Program-made: the position numbers and the translations under genes | Notes under the pieces: generated by a model | What the model was told of the DNA's origin: nothing | What the model saw: only the letters and a program-made list of their open reading frames with translations | The model's database searches: none | In this document: one piece after another, positions 33,379 through 46,411 of the stretch | Numbering within the stretch: position 1 is the stretch's first letter | How the letters are laid out: the number at the start of each line of letters is the position of its first letter | DNA from: Costus lasius | Lineage: Eukaryota > Streptophyta > Magnoliopsida > Zingiberales > Costaceae | Direction of reading: 5' to 3' | DNA: 64,000 nucleotides | Assembly (NCBI GenBank): GCA_027563935.2 | Contig: CM050450.1 | Span: 32,227,439 to 32,291,438 of the forward strand

Positions 33379-35450
33379 TCAAATGAATGAAGCTGCCTCC
33401 TTGGCTGCCACAAGGAGCTGCAATGTACTCAGCCTTATTTGTAGAATCTTGCCACTTTGGTTTGCATAATGCTCTTTCAGCACACAACACCATAACAAGG
33501 CAAAGCGCAACTCCTGGCTGTGATCAATAGTCACTAGACTGGAACGAAGTGTCAGTGTACCCCTGTACACAAAATTCTTTCCTGTCTATCATAGACTATA
33601 CTCCAATCCTTTATACTTCCCAAGTATATATATAAGGATCGCTTTCACAGCTATCTAATGTTAAACACTAAAATCTGATTGAAACTTGCTGGCTATGCTC
33701 CAAGCATTTGCCACAAATGGTCTTGAGTATATTATTCAAAACATGATCCATCCTACACACCAAATATCAGGATTTTAGACCCATGTTATTACTCTCCAGC
33801 TGTGCCACAGGACACAACATCTTTGAGAGATTTAGACCATATCTTCCTGGAAGGTATCAATATTTGGAATCATCCAATATAAACCTCTCCAGAAACTCTT
33901 GGATGAACATAGATTGACTAAAGGGCAATGACTTTCTTGGATCTCTATCTATAGATCCTCATGCCTAGGATGCAGGCATCATTCCCTAGATCATTCTTCT
34001 CGAAATACATATCAAACCTTTTCTTCACCATGTGAAGAGCTGAGATGTCATTCCATGTGAGGAGAATATCATCAATCATCTAGACAAGAAATACTATTAA
34101 GGTGCTCCCACTGATCTTCTTGCAAACACAGGCTATTTCAAACATGCTTGCATAACATCATGCATATCTATATGGCCTTGATATGAAAACCTTCTGGCTA
34201 TTTCCTTATAGATATCTTTTCAGATGTCCATGCAAGAAAAGCAGTTATCATAACAAGATGCCATAATTGATCATGCAATTATAACAAGCAGATCCCTAAT
34301 GGACTTAAAGCTCAGCTATTGGTGAAAATTTCATCATTATCCACCCAGTGGATTTGCCTGAAATTATTGTTCACTAGCTTGTCTTTTAAGGTAACAATGT
34401 TACCTTCCATGTCTATCTTCCTAGAAGATTTATTATAGCCTGTGGGAATTACCCCTTTTGGCAGCTCATCCAAGTCCCAGACTTGATTAGCAGACATGGA
34501 GTCCATTATGGTTCTCATGGCCCTTAGCCATTTCTTGGAATCTGGTCCACCGACCGCTTCCATTTCCTCATAAGTCTTAGGTTCATGCTTGATGAAAAAT
34601 TCGTCATGCCCAGCATATCGAATCGATCCAGACTTATGTTATTCCTGTGTTACTTGAACCTCAGGTTGACTTTCAACCTGTATGTGAGATTTTGCTCTCC
34701 ATGTGTGTCTAATTATATTGTGGTTGATTCTGGATCTTGTCCAAATCAAATCTACTCCCACTAGCTTCTTTCAAAAGAAATACTTTCTCAAGAGAGACAG
34801 CAGTTTGAGCAACAATTATTTTGTTCTCCATGGGATAGAATTAGCACTCTATAGTGCACCACAAATACATACTTTTGAATCACTGCACATTACATTCCCA
34901 ATTCCATTGAAGAAATGGGATATTTGCAGTTTGTAACTCAAAAGCTAACTTAGACATTTTCTTACGGAGTAGCAGTACATCTGTTTGCATGGCATCATAG
35001 TAGTATATTTGCATGACTATTCAAAGATGGAACCACATCCAATGTGTTCCTTTTTCTTTCTTTGAAATTCACCATACAGTGGTGTACTAAGAAAGCTGTG
35101 AGGTCACTCCACACTTCTTAGGACAGTCATCAAATTCTCCACTAATTATCTTGATCCAATCAAGATGCTTTAATAGATCCTTCAATTTGACTCAATACTT
35201 CATTTGTGAACTTCTTGGATTTTTCCAAAGTTCTTGGGTTGCGGAAGGCATACCCACACCTAAATGAAGTATATATAACTCCTCTTAGAGCTTGTTTACA
35301 TGGGTCTACTTACATTTTGTGTATTAGATCCAACAAGCCAATAGTCCTTCCATCCTTTACGATGAAGGCAGCATCTGTCATATTGTTCCTTTGAACTAGG
35401 CTCACATGTATCATAATCCTGAAAGGATAATGATCCCAATAGTCCATGGA
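33379..35450 (-). pseudogene. Copia pol remnant of D
   Basis: Minus-strand pieces in several frames, in the copia order. About 35400-34950: integrase-like, with GLLDLIH and NEV-x-QIEG-x-IKAS followed by a decayed NFKERKRNTLD segment. 34563-34312: RT N-terminal region with WLRAMRTIMDSMSANQVWDL and VIPTGY. About 34110-34050: the YVDD region decayed to a MIDDILL form. About 33450-33380: RNase H remnant resembling TTEAEYIAA. Stops and frameshifts are frequent. No active enzyme can be made from it. Confidence 0.7.
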
Positions 35451-35821
35451 CTTTTGGATGTGACCATTGTTCTATGGTTCAAGAGACAATGCTATAAGAG
35501 GAATTTTATTGAATCATTAGATCTAATCTTGTGTTACATATAGAACCATAAACTATTGTCAATTGTATCACTTCAATAGAACATCTCAGATTAAAGAAAA
35601 ATATTATTTATTATTTCAAACTGAAGTCCTTTCCAAAAGGAATGATGTTCTAATACATAAGCTGATACAATAATAGCAAAGTTCTATATAAAGTCTTCAA
35701 GGCAGTGAGATGATATCAACAGCAGCATCCAATGCTCCGTCCCTGACCCGAGAGTCGATCCCATCAAGCCTCTTCGTCCTACTTCTTTTGAGCTCCTGCA
35801 CATGTAAAACATATGTGAGCC

Positions 35822-36364
35822 TCACATACGGTACCCAGTACCCATGAATAAGAAGTAGACAAAAGACCTCGGTAACACAATACCTGAAGCGGATGGATTA
35901 CATCCCTTCCTCTTTGCCATGCTCTTGTTGGCCATCAATCCTCTTCGAAATACCCATGCATTCCCAGTCTTCAGAAGTATTAGCTTCGAAGATACAGAAC
36001 CATGGTCTTTCTCAGATTCAAGCACACATTCTGAAGATCCAACAGAACTCTCCTGATCATTGTCTATAGAGCATGGTGTGAAGAGACCTTTGAGATGTAT
36101 GATTAGATCATAGATCCCCATCTCATCACATTCAACCTTGACCTCTGGGGTCATGCACTCTAAGACAAGAGCAGTGTACTGTTCGTTATCTTCACAATGT
36201 TCAAGATAGACATTCCACTCCCAGTCATTAGTGAAATATACACTGGGCTGGGATGGAGGTCTTTCAAGAAGATGCACCTTATTTTCTTGTTCCAGTATCT
36301 TGGACAAAATCTTGAACCATTTTGTCCAATTTGTCCCATCCAGTTTATGTTTATAAAGTTTCAA
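35822..36364 (-). pseudogene. Copia gag of D
   Basis: A 180-codon frame on the minus strand, starting MKLYKHKLDGTNWTKWFKIL and continuing with a WEWNVYLEHCEDNEQYTALV segment and LIIHLKGLF. It fits the N-terminal half of copia Gag (UBN2/Retrotran_gag type). No zinc knuckle is present, and the C-terminal third does not look like Gag to me, so the frame is probably truncated and shifted. This is the longest surviving frame in D. Confidence 0.6.
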
Positions 36365-37879
36365 TCTTAGATCAGGAGATGCCTTCTACAATAAGCAAAT
36401 AAGTAAAGCAAGTACAATGATAAAGCATTTAACAAGGACTTTAAATTAAATGCTATGCTCCCACTACTTCCAAAACAAGTTGAGAACTCTCTAACTCAAC
36501 ATGGAGATGAGTGAGTAGGATCCTAATTTCACATAAGGTCTCCGCGACTCACGAGGGTGAGTTGAGATGCACAGAAAGTCTCATGCTTCCTTAGGTAGGC
36601 ATGCCAGCCAATTGTGCCATGCACAATTCCTCTTAGTTAAGATAGACTAGGCGTCCTGTGTCTAGCGAGGGCTGGATACAACACAAAACTCTATCCTCTC
36701 AACAGTTGCCTATAGTAATTCATCATGTCAATGACATATGAAAAACCAGTCAAGTCTGGTCCTAACCGTTATGCCCAGGGCCAACAAATTTCCTTGCGAA
36801 GGCACGCCCAGGTTAAAACTGGACTGGGGAAATCATTGTCACCACACACCTTCTAAAGATAAGTGGGTGTGTCCCACGAGGGTGGGAAACAGTTCACAAC
36901 ACCACCGATCGATAGTTTGATGAGGGCTACGCGTTAGAAGGCTATCGACTTGATATTGAATTGAGAGTTTTTGCATGTTTGTTTTATTCTTTTCTAGCAT
37001 GGAGTTTTCCTATGGTTATGGCAGCAAGGAAAAACATCACAGGCATGCTATGGACAAAATAATAAACCATCACAGGCATGCTATTTTGGTCGATATGGTC
37101 ATAGCCCTTTTCATACACATAACTTGTCACGAGCCATGTGACATGTTATTGTGCATCCAAGGGTTGCGAGTCCCTGAAGCAAATCAGCCCATGCCAGAAG
37201 CCAAAAGCTAGTGTCCTTCCTTCAGCCGCAAGTCCATCACCAAGCTTCCAAAGCTGGCGCCACTCTGATATCGGTTGAAGAAGACACCTTGTTGTCTTTG
37301 ATGAACCTTAACCTATCTCATGTAAATAATTCTACATCTATTCTAAGGAAAGATGAAAATTTTACATCAAGAAGGGGAGAACCACACGCAGGTGGTAGAA
37401 ATATTTTACAAACATTCGTCACAGGTGGAAACATGCTTCCACATCACAACACAGGAGGGCACTCGCTATGACCATATCAACCCATAGAAGAGACAAGTGC
37501 GCATACATAAAATTTGAAAAACCATAATAATCAAATTTTATCCCCTTATGCGCCAACTCCATCCAAAGCACTCTCTTTATCAAATTTATGCTAAAATTGG
37601 GATCAAGTTTCATGATGATTTCATGGACCCTATCGGCTGGCAATTTTGTCAGATCAAGAGACCTGGCAGTCCGAAGACACAATGCCCGTCCTACTTGACA
37701 AAACTACGTGCGCCTTTGGTCTTAAATCCATCATAAACACAATCCAAATTTCGGCCATAAAAATTGATGAAAGAAGTTTGGATGAAAGCGCCTTCTAGGT
37801 TAAACGCGCATGGATGAACGAAAAATTTTCCAAAAATTTTTCACACAAGCAAATGTACACCTTGTGTTTCTCGCAAGTA
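36365..37879 (-). other. Leader of copia D
   Basis: About 1.5 kb between primer site and gag, comparable in length to the leaders of B and C. No supported gene. CATCACAGGCATGCTAT occurs twice, 33 bp apart (37035 and 37068). Confidence 0.5.
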
Positions 37880-37891
37880 GCTCTGATACCA
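37880..37891 (-). other. Primer binding site of copia D (tRNA-iMet)
   Basis: GCTCTGATACCA on the + strand, that is TGGTATCAGAGC on the minus strand, one base from the LTR. Confidence 0.95.
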
Positions 37892-37892
37892 C

Positions 37893-38987
37893 TGTTAGGG
37901 AATGCCATGTGTAATTTAAAATTTTGCAGTCCCAGGACGCAGCGGAAGAAGCATTACACCCGAAACACATTCCGGTCCCAAGGATCCATGCGAGAGAGAA
38001 GACACAAGGATGTGTTAGAGATGTACCTCTTTTGCTTGTCTAGATGTTGAAGCCATGTTGAAGGCGCCTAAGTGTTCGCCCTCTACAAGTATCCACGCGT
38101 CGACTCCTTAATCGTTGCTCCCTTCCACGATTGGTGCTAGCCTCGGGAAGAGAATCGAGCCTTAGGGTATCTTTACTTCTCTTGAGCCACCTCCAAGATG
38201 AAAGCGCCAAGAGGAGATGAGGAGGAAGATGATGCCGCCAAGTTGCTTCCTTTCTTCTTCTTTGCTTGCGCCACCTTCAAGCAAGGTGCGCCTATGGCCA
38301 AGGAAGGGAGAGAGCTTGTGGCAAGGAGATGCCACCAAGCACTAAGAGTCCTTGCGCCAAGAAGAGAGGGAGAGGAAGAAATTGCGGCTCCAAGGAAGAA
38401 GTTTGCGCCAAGCTTTGATGTTGTCGCCCTTTGCCCTTGCTTTCGCCCCTCTATGTGTGTTCATGTCTCCAAGAATTCATCATCAAGAGAGGGCGACAAT
38501 GGGTCCTATAAATAGGACTAGAGGTGGTTTGAGCAAGGGCTAGGATCATGCCAAGTGTATGGCTAGGATGAGGTGTCTTGAAGTAAGGAAAGTCTCCAAG
38601 ACTTTACTATAAACCTCATTCAACCTATCCATAAAAGTCTAAACACTATATCAGCCCAAGACATGCCTCAAATGCATTCTTACCATCAAAGGCTAAGTGG
38701 CTAGGCGCAACATGCATGAGGAGTTTCGGCTAGGGTAAGGGTTTTGAGAGAAACTAGGGTTTGAGATAAGGTAAGTCTCCAAGACATTACCATATACCTC
38801 TTCCCTATGTCCATATGCGCCTAGGAACTTCCCATAAAAGTTCTCAAGCCATATCAGCCCCAAGACTTACCTTAGAGGCAAGTATTTCATCCAAGGAAGA
38901 AGGGCTAGGCGCCCTTTACTTCCATAATGAAGCAAAGGCGCCTCCCTCACCCCATTATGCCCCTAGGCGCCAATGGGGTGAGATTTC
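37893..38987 (-). repeat. 5' LTR of copia D, left part
   Basis: Matches 30866-31956 up to the B insertion. ATTTC at 38983-38987 is the left target-site copy of B. It has a 15-bp insertion relative to the 3' LTR near 38050 (GAAGCCATGTT). Confidence 0.93.
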
Positions 38988-40666
38988 TGTTGGGGTATGC
39001 CCTTAAGCCTAATGTTTGAGGCCTTGGGATTGTAACGGTATCATGTAATAAACGTTTATGTTTATAAAGGCATGGTTATTATTCAGTTAGCTACATTGTC
39101 TGCTGCAATATATGTTCTTCTGAATAATGTCTCAAAGCTGTTCAGCTGGGCTGACATGCAGTTAAGTCCTTAGTCGATGTATCTTGGTGAACATGAGACA
39201 GCCTTGATATGGTTAAGACTAATATGTGTTCTAGTCTTATAGGATGCTTCGAGCATGGAATAAGATGTAGACTCATGGGTACATTGGATGTACTGGACAG
39301 ACCCTACTAGGATATTCAATTGTTTGTCGCAATGTGAATAATCCTTGTATATGACAAGTGGCACATTTCCTCTGACTTGAGATCACTTGTGTTTTCTAAA
39401 TGATGATTGTCATTGTTTTGAGGTAGTTCAATATCATTTGAAACACAATGGTTATAGACTATCTTGGATAATGAGCTTGAGTCAGGTTAGGGCACTAGTG
39501 ATAGACATAGGATTGCCGTCTCCTTGTTTAAGGAGTGTGATGTTCTAAAGGGCCCCCTGGATGAGATGATTGAGAAAGTGTATGGCCATACCCAGATGAC
39601 TATGTTCATCTGATCTAATCATGCTCATCATATTGGAGCTACAAGCTTGACACGCTTGTCCAATAAGAACATCCAGTGGCAAAGGAAGTATGCATGCCTA
39701 GTGAGTTGATTCACACTTGTGCTGTTTTTGGGTGTAGTCTTGGAAGACTCATTTCTTTTATATCGGGAGACAGTGATGTGTTGCTAGATACCCCTCACTG
39801 ATCGTGATAACGTGAGTTATCGTTACCGACATTTAAAGGAAACCCTCAGGGTCGCACAATTTGATGATATGGCTTACTTAAGTCAGATCGTGTAGACTGA
39901 ATTGTTTAGGTTCAGTTTAAAGGGATTTAATCTCTGATTGTGAGTGAGATCTGGTCTGATCATGTTTGATTGATTAGGGCTTGAGATCGGTAAGCTTCGA
40001 TCGAGAGAATAGATGCTAGATCGGTGAGATCAAGAGCATCAAGAGATGAACGGTCAGATCAGGAGCCTTAGGGTTTATTTGAGATCTGGACTTGATTGCT
40101 TGGCTTGATTGGTTTTAAACCAAACCAAATTGAACCGGCTCATGAAATGAGCGCATGGTTCAAGGTGTGGCGACATGTTCACTTGGCGTGAACGTTGGAG
40201 CGGTGAGTGGTTGCTATTTTTAGTAACCATGATCTCCAATTGGAGTCACTCACGTTCGAATAGAGTGTTCTCTATTCTCGCCTCTCGCTCTCAATATTCC
40301 TCTCGACTTCCGTGTGTGTGGCGACGCCTTGAAGGTTGAGGAGGATTCGGCCAAGAGAACGACATCTCATCTTTCCCTTCCATTCGGCAAGACAACCTTG
40401 GAACCTTGCTAGCACAAGGAGCACCAAGGAAGAAGCACATTGTTCATCTTGTGTGCGAGACTTTGGAGAAGAGGCGTTTGCAACTTTTTCTTCCAAGGCG
40501 CCATCTTGAAATGGCTATGGTATGAATCCGTTTCTTCTATTTGCATTCGGGTTATAGTGGTTGATCATATCTCATGAAACCGATCTTAAGAAACCCTCTT
40601 CCGCTGCTTAAAAGTTTTAATATGCGCCTTACTTAGGGGTTTCGCCCCCTTTATGGGGTTCCTTCA
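38988..40666 (+). repeat. 5' LTR of copia B
   Basis: 1679 bp, TGTTGGGGTATGCCC to GGGGTTCCTTCA. Confidence 0.95.
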
Positions 40667-40668
40667 AT

Positions 40669-40680
40669 TGGTATCAGAGC
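40669..40680 (+). other. Primer binding site of copia B (tRNA-iMet)
   Basis: TGGTATCAGAGC, two bases after the LTR. Confidence 0.95.
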
Positions 40681-41968
40681 CAATGTTTCATGCGTGTGTT
40701 ATGATTGCCATGTTATGTTTTATGATCCATGTTTGCGCAAGATAACAGATCTATAGGTCACATGCGAAAGCTTATGCTGTAGTTGTAAGTTGGCGAAAAT
40801 ACATGTGTCTTATAGATGTTATTTTCTCCCTGGCGCATGTTGTTGGCGCATGTTTTATTGTGTTTTCAAAACAAATAACTTGCGCGATTCATCTTAGATC
40901 TAAAGCACCTACTTTAAACCCTTAGATGGGTTATTAGGGTTGAAGTCACCCCCTAGGTTAGATCCAAAAGTCTGATCAGACTATCTGACAGCCTTGATGG
41001 GTTGACCAGGTAGCACCTGTGCGCAAGCACGTGGTGGCTACAGGTCGGCTGCAGACAGGCGTGTAGCGATGTCTGATTGAGACAACTGATGAACGCACAT
41101 GAGTTAGGCCCGGGGTCACACCCGCTTGCCAGACCTCATTGTGGTTGTTCAGCCCTGGCGCATGCATGGTTGACCTTATGGTCGACTCAAGTCAGTTAGG
41201 ACTTGGTGCATGCAAGGGCAGTGGATCTGACTAGGATGGATGAGTGGATCCCTAGTAATAGACCATTGTAAGGCAGTAGGGCAAATAAGGAAAATTAAAA
41301 TTCATCCCAAGGGGTTTTCGAAATTTAATTTTCATGAATGGATCATATGTTGATTGTTGCATATGTATGTTTATTTAATCTTATGTGGGCTGCCCGTCTT
41401 TAATGAGTGCTGTGCTGGGGCCTGCGTGCCTGGTTAATTTTGTAAATTAATTTTATATTGTGATCTGCGCATCACATTGCTTTAATTTATAAAATGTAAT
41501 TGACCTGCGTGTCAATCTTGTCTAGATAGTTAAATTTGTAATTTAATTAGACAAGAGCACAGAGCACTCTTGGCAGAGGCGCATGCAGCAAGTGGCTTGA
41601 CCAGGTGGGAGGTCTAGGGTTCGACCCTAGGACCTGGCGCATATTCCTGGTGGGCGCACCAGACCTGCAGATGGCGCTTGGGCCCTGGTTTGGGCCAGAT
41701 GAGCAGCAAAAGCCCCATGAAGAAAAGCAAGTGAAGACTTAAGTTAATTAAGGTCTTACTAGGGCTATGGGCTTTTACCACATAAGATTCATGCTTTCTT
41801 TTATTTATTGTTTAAATATTAGAATTGCATGATTAGTTTATCTTCTGCTATCACCATAGGAATTGCATGATAGTGAAGAAGATAAAAGACCGTTAAAATC
41901 CAACGCTAAAATATCAAGCTCGTAAGCCTTCTGACGCGAAACCTCACTGTTCTGATTATCGTTGGAGC

Positions 41969-41994
41969 CGTGTTGTACCCACTCAGTGGGCACG
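41969..41994 (+). other. Leader bulged hairpin 1, copia B
   Basis: CGTG, bulge TTGTA, CCCAC, loop TCA, GTGGG, CACG. Same layout as hairpin 2 but with different paired bases. Also in C at 54402-54427. Confidence 0.55.
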
Positions 41995-42173
41995 TCCATC
42001 TATCTTCAGACAGTGTGGGATTACACCTGTGTGTTACAGAGTAGGGATTTATCCCTTCTCGTTGCTCAGCATAGCACATGGTGGTCCAGGGAGTAGGTCG
42101 GGTCAGCTTGACCATGTAGGCTACATATGTGGCGCATATGGTAGCACATGGAGGCAGCCATCTGTGGGATCAG

Positions 42174-42207
42174 AGACTGTGTTGTACCAACTCAGTTGGC
42201 ACAGTCT
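42174..42207 (+). other. Leader bulged hairpin 2, copia B
   Basis: AGACTGTG, bulge TTGTA, CCAAC, loop TCA, GTTGG, CACAGTCT: an 8-bp outer and 5-bp inner stem. Also in C at 54606-54639. Confidence 0.6.
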
Positions 42208-42508
42208 GCTGGATTGCCCAGATGAAGGGGAATTGCATGGGTTGGCGATCGGCAGGGACTGCCTACCAGAGATTAGTGCTTGTACTCTCTGTGCATCTTA
42301 TCTCGCCTGAGCGGGACGCGGAGACCAAGTATGAAATCCGGATCCTATCTCACTAAAAGAGTGTCTACTCTTTCGGACTATTTAATGGATTTTTCAGTCA
42401 GATAAAATAGTGAGAAAAAGAATCTTTCTTAAGTCCTGATTGATTCTTAACATTGATACTGACCTTGCTGTTCTTGCATTGTTGTAGATACCTGCAGCAA
42501 CGAACACC

Positions 42509-45500
42509 ATGAACTTCAATGTGCGATCCCTACTGGAAAGGGAGAAGTTTGCTGGGCCGAACTTCTCTGACTGGTTTGGACACCTTAAGATTGTTCTTAA
42601 GGCAGAGAGGAAACTGTATGTCCTCGAGACGGCGATACCGCCTCAGCCCGCTCCGAACGCCGCAAGGGCGGTTCGGGAAGCCTATGAAAAGCACGTCAAT
42701 GATAGCATTGATGTCGCTTGCCTGATGTTAGCGTCTATGACGCCACCGCTGCAGCGTCAGCATGAGGATATGTCTGCTATAGACATGATAGCGAACCTCA
42801 AGATGCTGTATGCTGCACAGGCAAGGACTGAGCGCTACAATTTGACAAAGCTCTTCTTTCAGAGCAAACTGGCTGAAGGGAGCCCAGTGGGAGCTCACGT
42901 GCTCAAGATGATTGGGCACAAGGAGGCTCTAGAGAAACTGGGGCATACCATCAACCAGGAGCTTGCTGTGGATATTATTCTGCAGTCTCTCCCGCCTTCA
43001 TTCGACGCGTTCATTATTAACTTTAATATGAACAAAATCGATTGTACTCCGGCAGAGCTGCTGAATATGCTCTTGACTACTGAGGAGACTCTGAAGGGAA
43101 AGCCTTCGACCTCTGTCTTAATGGTTCCTTCGAGGAACAAGAAGAAGGGGAAGAAGGGCAAGACCCCTGTCAAGAGCTACAGCAAGGCTCTGAAGCAAAA
43201 GGTGAAGCGGTCCAAGGAATACAGGTGTTTCCACTGTGGCCAGCTGGGTCACTGGAAAAAGGACTGTAAAGCGCTCCAAGGAGATAAGAGGGGAAGCATC
43301 GCTTCTGGCTCAGGTATTTATGTGACTGAGGTCATGTTCTCTTCTTCTATATCATGGGTGTTGGACACTGCATGTGGAGTTCACATTTGTTCAAATGTAC
43401 AGGAACTCAAGAGAAGAAGGCAGGTGGGACAGCATGAGGTGGACCTACGAGTTGGAAATGGGGCACGGGTTGCTGCTGTTGCTGTAGGAGACTATTTCAT
43501 TTCTTTACCATCTGGAATTGTATTGGAACTAGACAATTGTTATTTTGTTCCCAGTATTACTAAAAATATTATCTCCATTCCTGCTCTTGTCAGGAAGGGT
43601 TTTTCCTTTGAATGCAATATTTCAAAGTGTCTTTTATCTTATGATAATATTGTTTATGCAACTGGTTCAATTAGCAATGGATTATTCATGTTGGACATGG
43701 AGCGTTCTATACAAAATGTTGATATTAAGAAAGCCAAGTATGCTGATGACAGCACCTTGCTATGGCATAGTCGTTTAGGCCATATTAACGAGAAATGCAT
43801 TAAGCGGTTGCATGATCATGGACTGCTGGGATCATTCTCCTATAAGGAGATTGATACATGCAAAGCTTGTTTGATGGGTAAAATGACGAAGTCACCTTTT
43901 CCTCACAAAGGTCAAAGGGCTTCAGGTTTACTTGACCTTATACACAGTGATGTGTGTGGGCCATTTAGTAAACATGCCAGAGGTGGCTATCAGTACTTCA
44001 TTACCTTTACTGATGATTTCAGTAGATATGGGTATGTCTATTTAATGAGACATAAAAGTGAATCTTTTGACAAGTTCAAAGAGTTCAAGAATGAAGTACA
44101 AAATCAGCTAGGCCGAAATATCAAGGCACTTCGCTCAGATCGAGGTGGAGAATACTTGAGTCATACGTTTACTGACTATCTGAAGGAGTGTGGGATTATC
44201 TCACAGCTCACTCCGCCAGGAACACCGCAATGGAATGGTGTGTCCGAGAGGAGAAACAGAACGTTACTTGATATGGTTCGTTCTATGATGAGTCAGACTA
44301 CTCTTCCTTACTCCTTTTGGGGTTTTTGCACTGGAAACAGCTGCAAAGGTACTAAACCGAGTGCCATCCAAGGCAGTTTCAAAAACTCCATATGAGTTAT
44401 GGTATGGGAAACAGCCGAGCTTGACATTTATCAGGATCTGGGGATGCGAGGCTTATGTCAAAAAGCTCGCCTCTGGGAAACTAGAGAGCAGATCTGACAA
44501 ATGTAACTTTGTCGGTTACCCTAAGGAGACTAAGGGTTATTATTTCTACGATCCCAAAGAGAACAAGGTATTTGTTGCTCGGACGGCCATATTTCTTGAG
44601 AAGGAGTTTCTTCTGCAAGAGGCCAGTGGGAGAGAAATAAAGCTGGATGAGAATCCAGAGGAAGGACAAAGTAGTCAAGCACAGTTGGATGAGCCTGAGC
44701 CGGTAGATCAGGTTATTGAACAACCTGAGGCTCAGATATCACGGGAACCGCGAAGATCGGGAAGGATTCGTCGACAACCTGAGCGTTATGACGGAGTCTA
44801 CATCATTGATAATGATGAACCCCTCACTTATGCGGATGCGGTCAGTGGACCGGAGTCAGCGAGATGGCTTGAAGCTATGCGCGCCGAGATGGACTCCATG
44901 TCAGATAACCAAGTTTGGGATTTGGTTGATCCGCCTCCGGGAGTTATCCCTATAGGCTGTAAGTGGATCTTCAAGAAGAAGATTGACATGGATGGTAACG
45001 TGGTTACCTATAAAGGCAGGCTAGTTGCGAAAGGTTTCAAACAAATCTACGGGATAGATTATGATGAAACTTTCTCACCTGTAGCTATGTTCAAGTCTAT
45101 TCGGATTCTTTTCGCGATAGCTGCATATTACGATTATGAGATTTGGCAGATGGATGTGAAAACAGCTTTCCTTAATGGAAATCTGGATGAGGATGTGTAT
45201 ATGACACAACCTGAGGGTTTCACTAATCCATCAGATCGTCATAAAATATGCAAGTTAAAGAAGTCCATTTATGGACTTAAGCAAGCATCAAGAAGCTGGA
45301 ATATTCGTTTTGATGAATCAGTCACTGAATTTGGTTTCATCAAGAACGAGGATGACCCGTGTGTGTATAAGAGGTTTAGTGGGAGCGTAATTACTTTCCT
45401 AGTCCTCTACGTCGATGACATCTTGATCATTGGAAATGACATTCCTGAAATGCATGCTGTTAAAGCATGGTTAAAGAAATATTTCCAGATGAAAGATCTA

Positions 45501-46391
45501 GGAGAAGCAGCCTATGTATTAGGTGTGAAGATCTACAGGGATAGATCTAAGAGGCTTCTCGGGCTGTGCCAGAGTACTTACATCGAAAAAGTCCTGGAGA
45601 GATTTCATTTAGAGAATTCTAAATGAGGATATCTTCCAGTCAGACATGGTCTGAGTCTTTCGAAGAGTCAGTGTCCACAAACACAGACTGAGAAAGATGA
45701 AATGGACAATACGCCTTATGCTTCGGCTATTGGATCCATTATGTATGCGATGTTGTGTACTCGCCCAGACGTCGCTTACGGGTTAAGCGTGACCAGTCGT
45801 TTCCAAAGTAATCCAGGCTTGGCGCACTGGATTGCAGTCAAGAACATCTTAAAATATCTGCGGAGGACCAAAGATATGTTCTTGATATATGGTGGTCAGG
45901 AAGAACTCAGTATTGAAGGATATACTGACGCTTCGTTCCAGTCTGACCAGGATGATTTCCGATCGCAATCAGGCTATGTTTTTAGCTTGAATGGAGGAGC
46001 AGTGGTGTGGAAGAGTTTCAAACAGTCAACTGTTGCTGATTCCACAACAGAAGCCGAGTATGTTGCAGCCTCGGAAGCATCCAAGGAGGCAGTGTGGATT
46101 CGTAAGTTCGTGAGAGAACTTGGTGTTGTTCCTTCGAGTGCAGATCCTTTGGTTATCTTCTGTGATAACACTGGAGCAATCGCACAAGCAAAGGAACCAC
46201 GGTCGCACCAGAAGTCCAAGCACATACAGAGACGGTTTCATTTGATCAGGGAGATCATAGATCGTGGCGAGATCAAAGTCTGCAAGGTTCATACAGATGA
46301 CAATCTGGCAGACCCGCTTACCAAGCCTCTGGCGCAGCAGAAGCATGAGAAGCACTGTAATAATATGGGTTTGAGATTTCTCAACCATTAG
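42509..46391 (+). pseudogene. Copia Gag-Pol of B, frameshift plus nonsense
   Basis: The start MNFNVRSLLEREKF at 42509 is shared with C. The first frame (42509-44395) covers Gag, zinc knuckle (CFHCGQLGHWKKDC), protease with DTAC (Asp286), and integrase through SERRNRTLLDM. An extra T in the run near 44322-44327 then shifts the frame. The second frame (44361-45626) covers the integrase C-terminus and RT with YVDD, and ends at a TGA (45624-45626) where A and C have AGA. The third (45702-46391) covers RNase H to the normal end. The sum equals the 1293-residue product of C plus one base. With two lesions it cannot make a full polyprotein. Confidence 0.93.
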
Positions 46392-46400
46392 ATTAAGTGC

Positions 46401-46411
46401 AAGTGGGAGAT
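46401..46411 (+). other. Polypurine tract of copia B
   Basis: AAGTGGGAGAT immediately before the 3' LTR. Confidence 0.9.

Larger units (their letters stand above)
40681..42508 (+). other. Leader of copia B
   Basis: About 1.8 kb of untranslated leader. It holds a hairpin-forming module CTAGGGTTCGACCCTAG with an outer CCAGGT/ACCTGG stem (41602-41636), CTGGTGGGCGCACCAG (41647-41662), and two bulged hairpins (41969-41994 and 42174-42207). A pyrimidine-rich tract ending TTGTAG (42482-42487) just before the ORF could be a splice acceptor. Confidence 0.65.

Noticed and set aside
37035..37084. Two 17-bp copies of CATCACAGGCATGCTAT as a possible regulatory repeat
   Set aside because: Only two copies within a decayed leader; no evidence of function.
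41593..41632. Genuine tRNA gene
   Set aside because: The B-box-like part pairs as a simple hairpin; there is no acceptor stem, anticodon arm or proper T-arm spacing.
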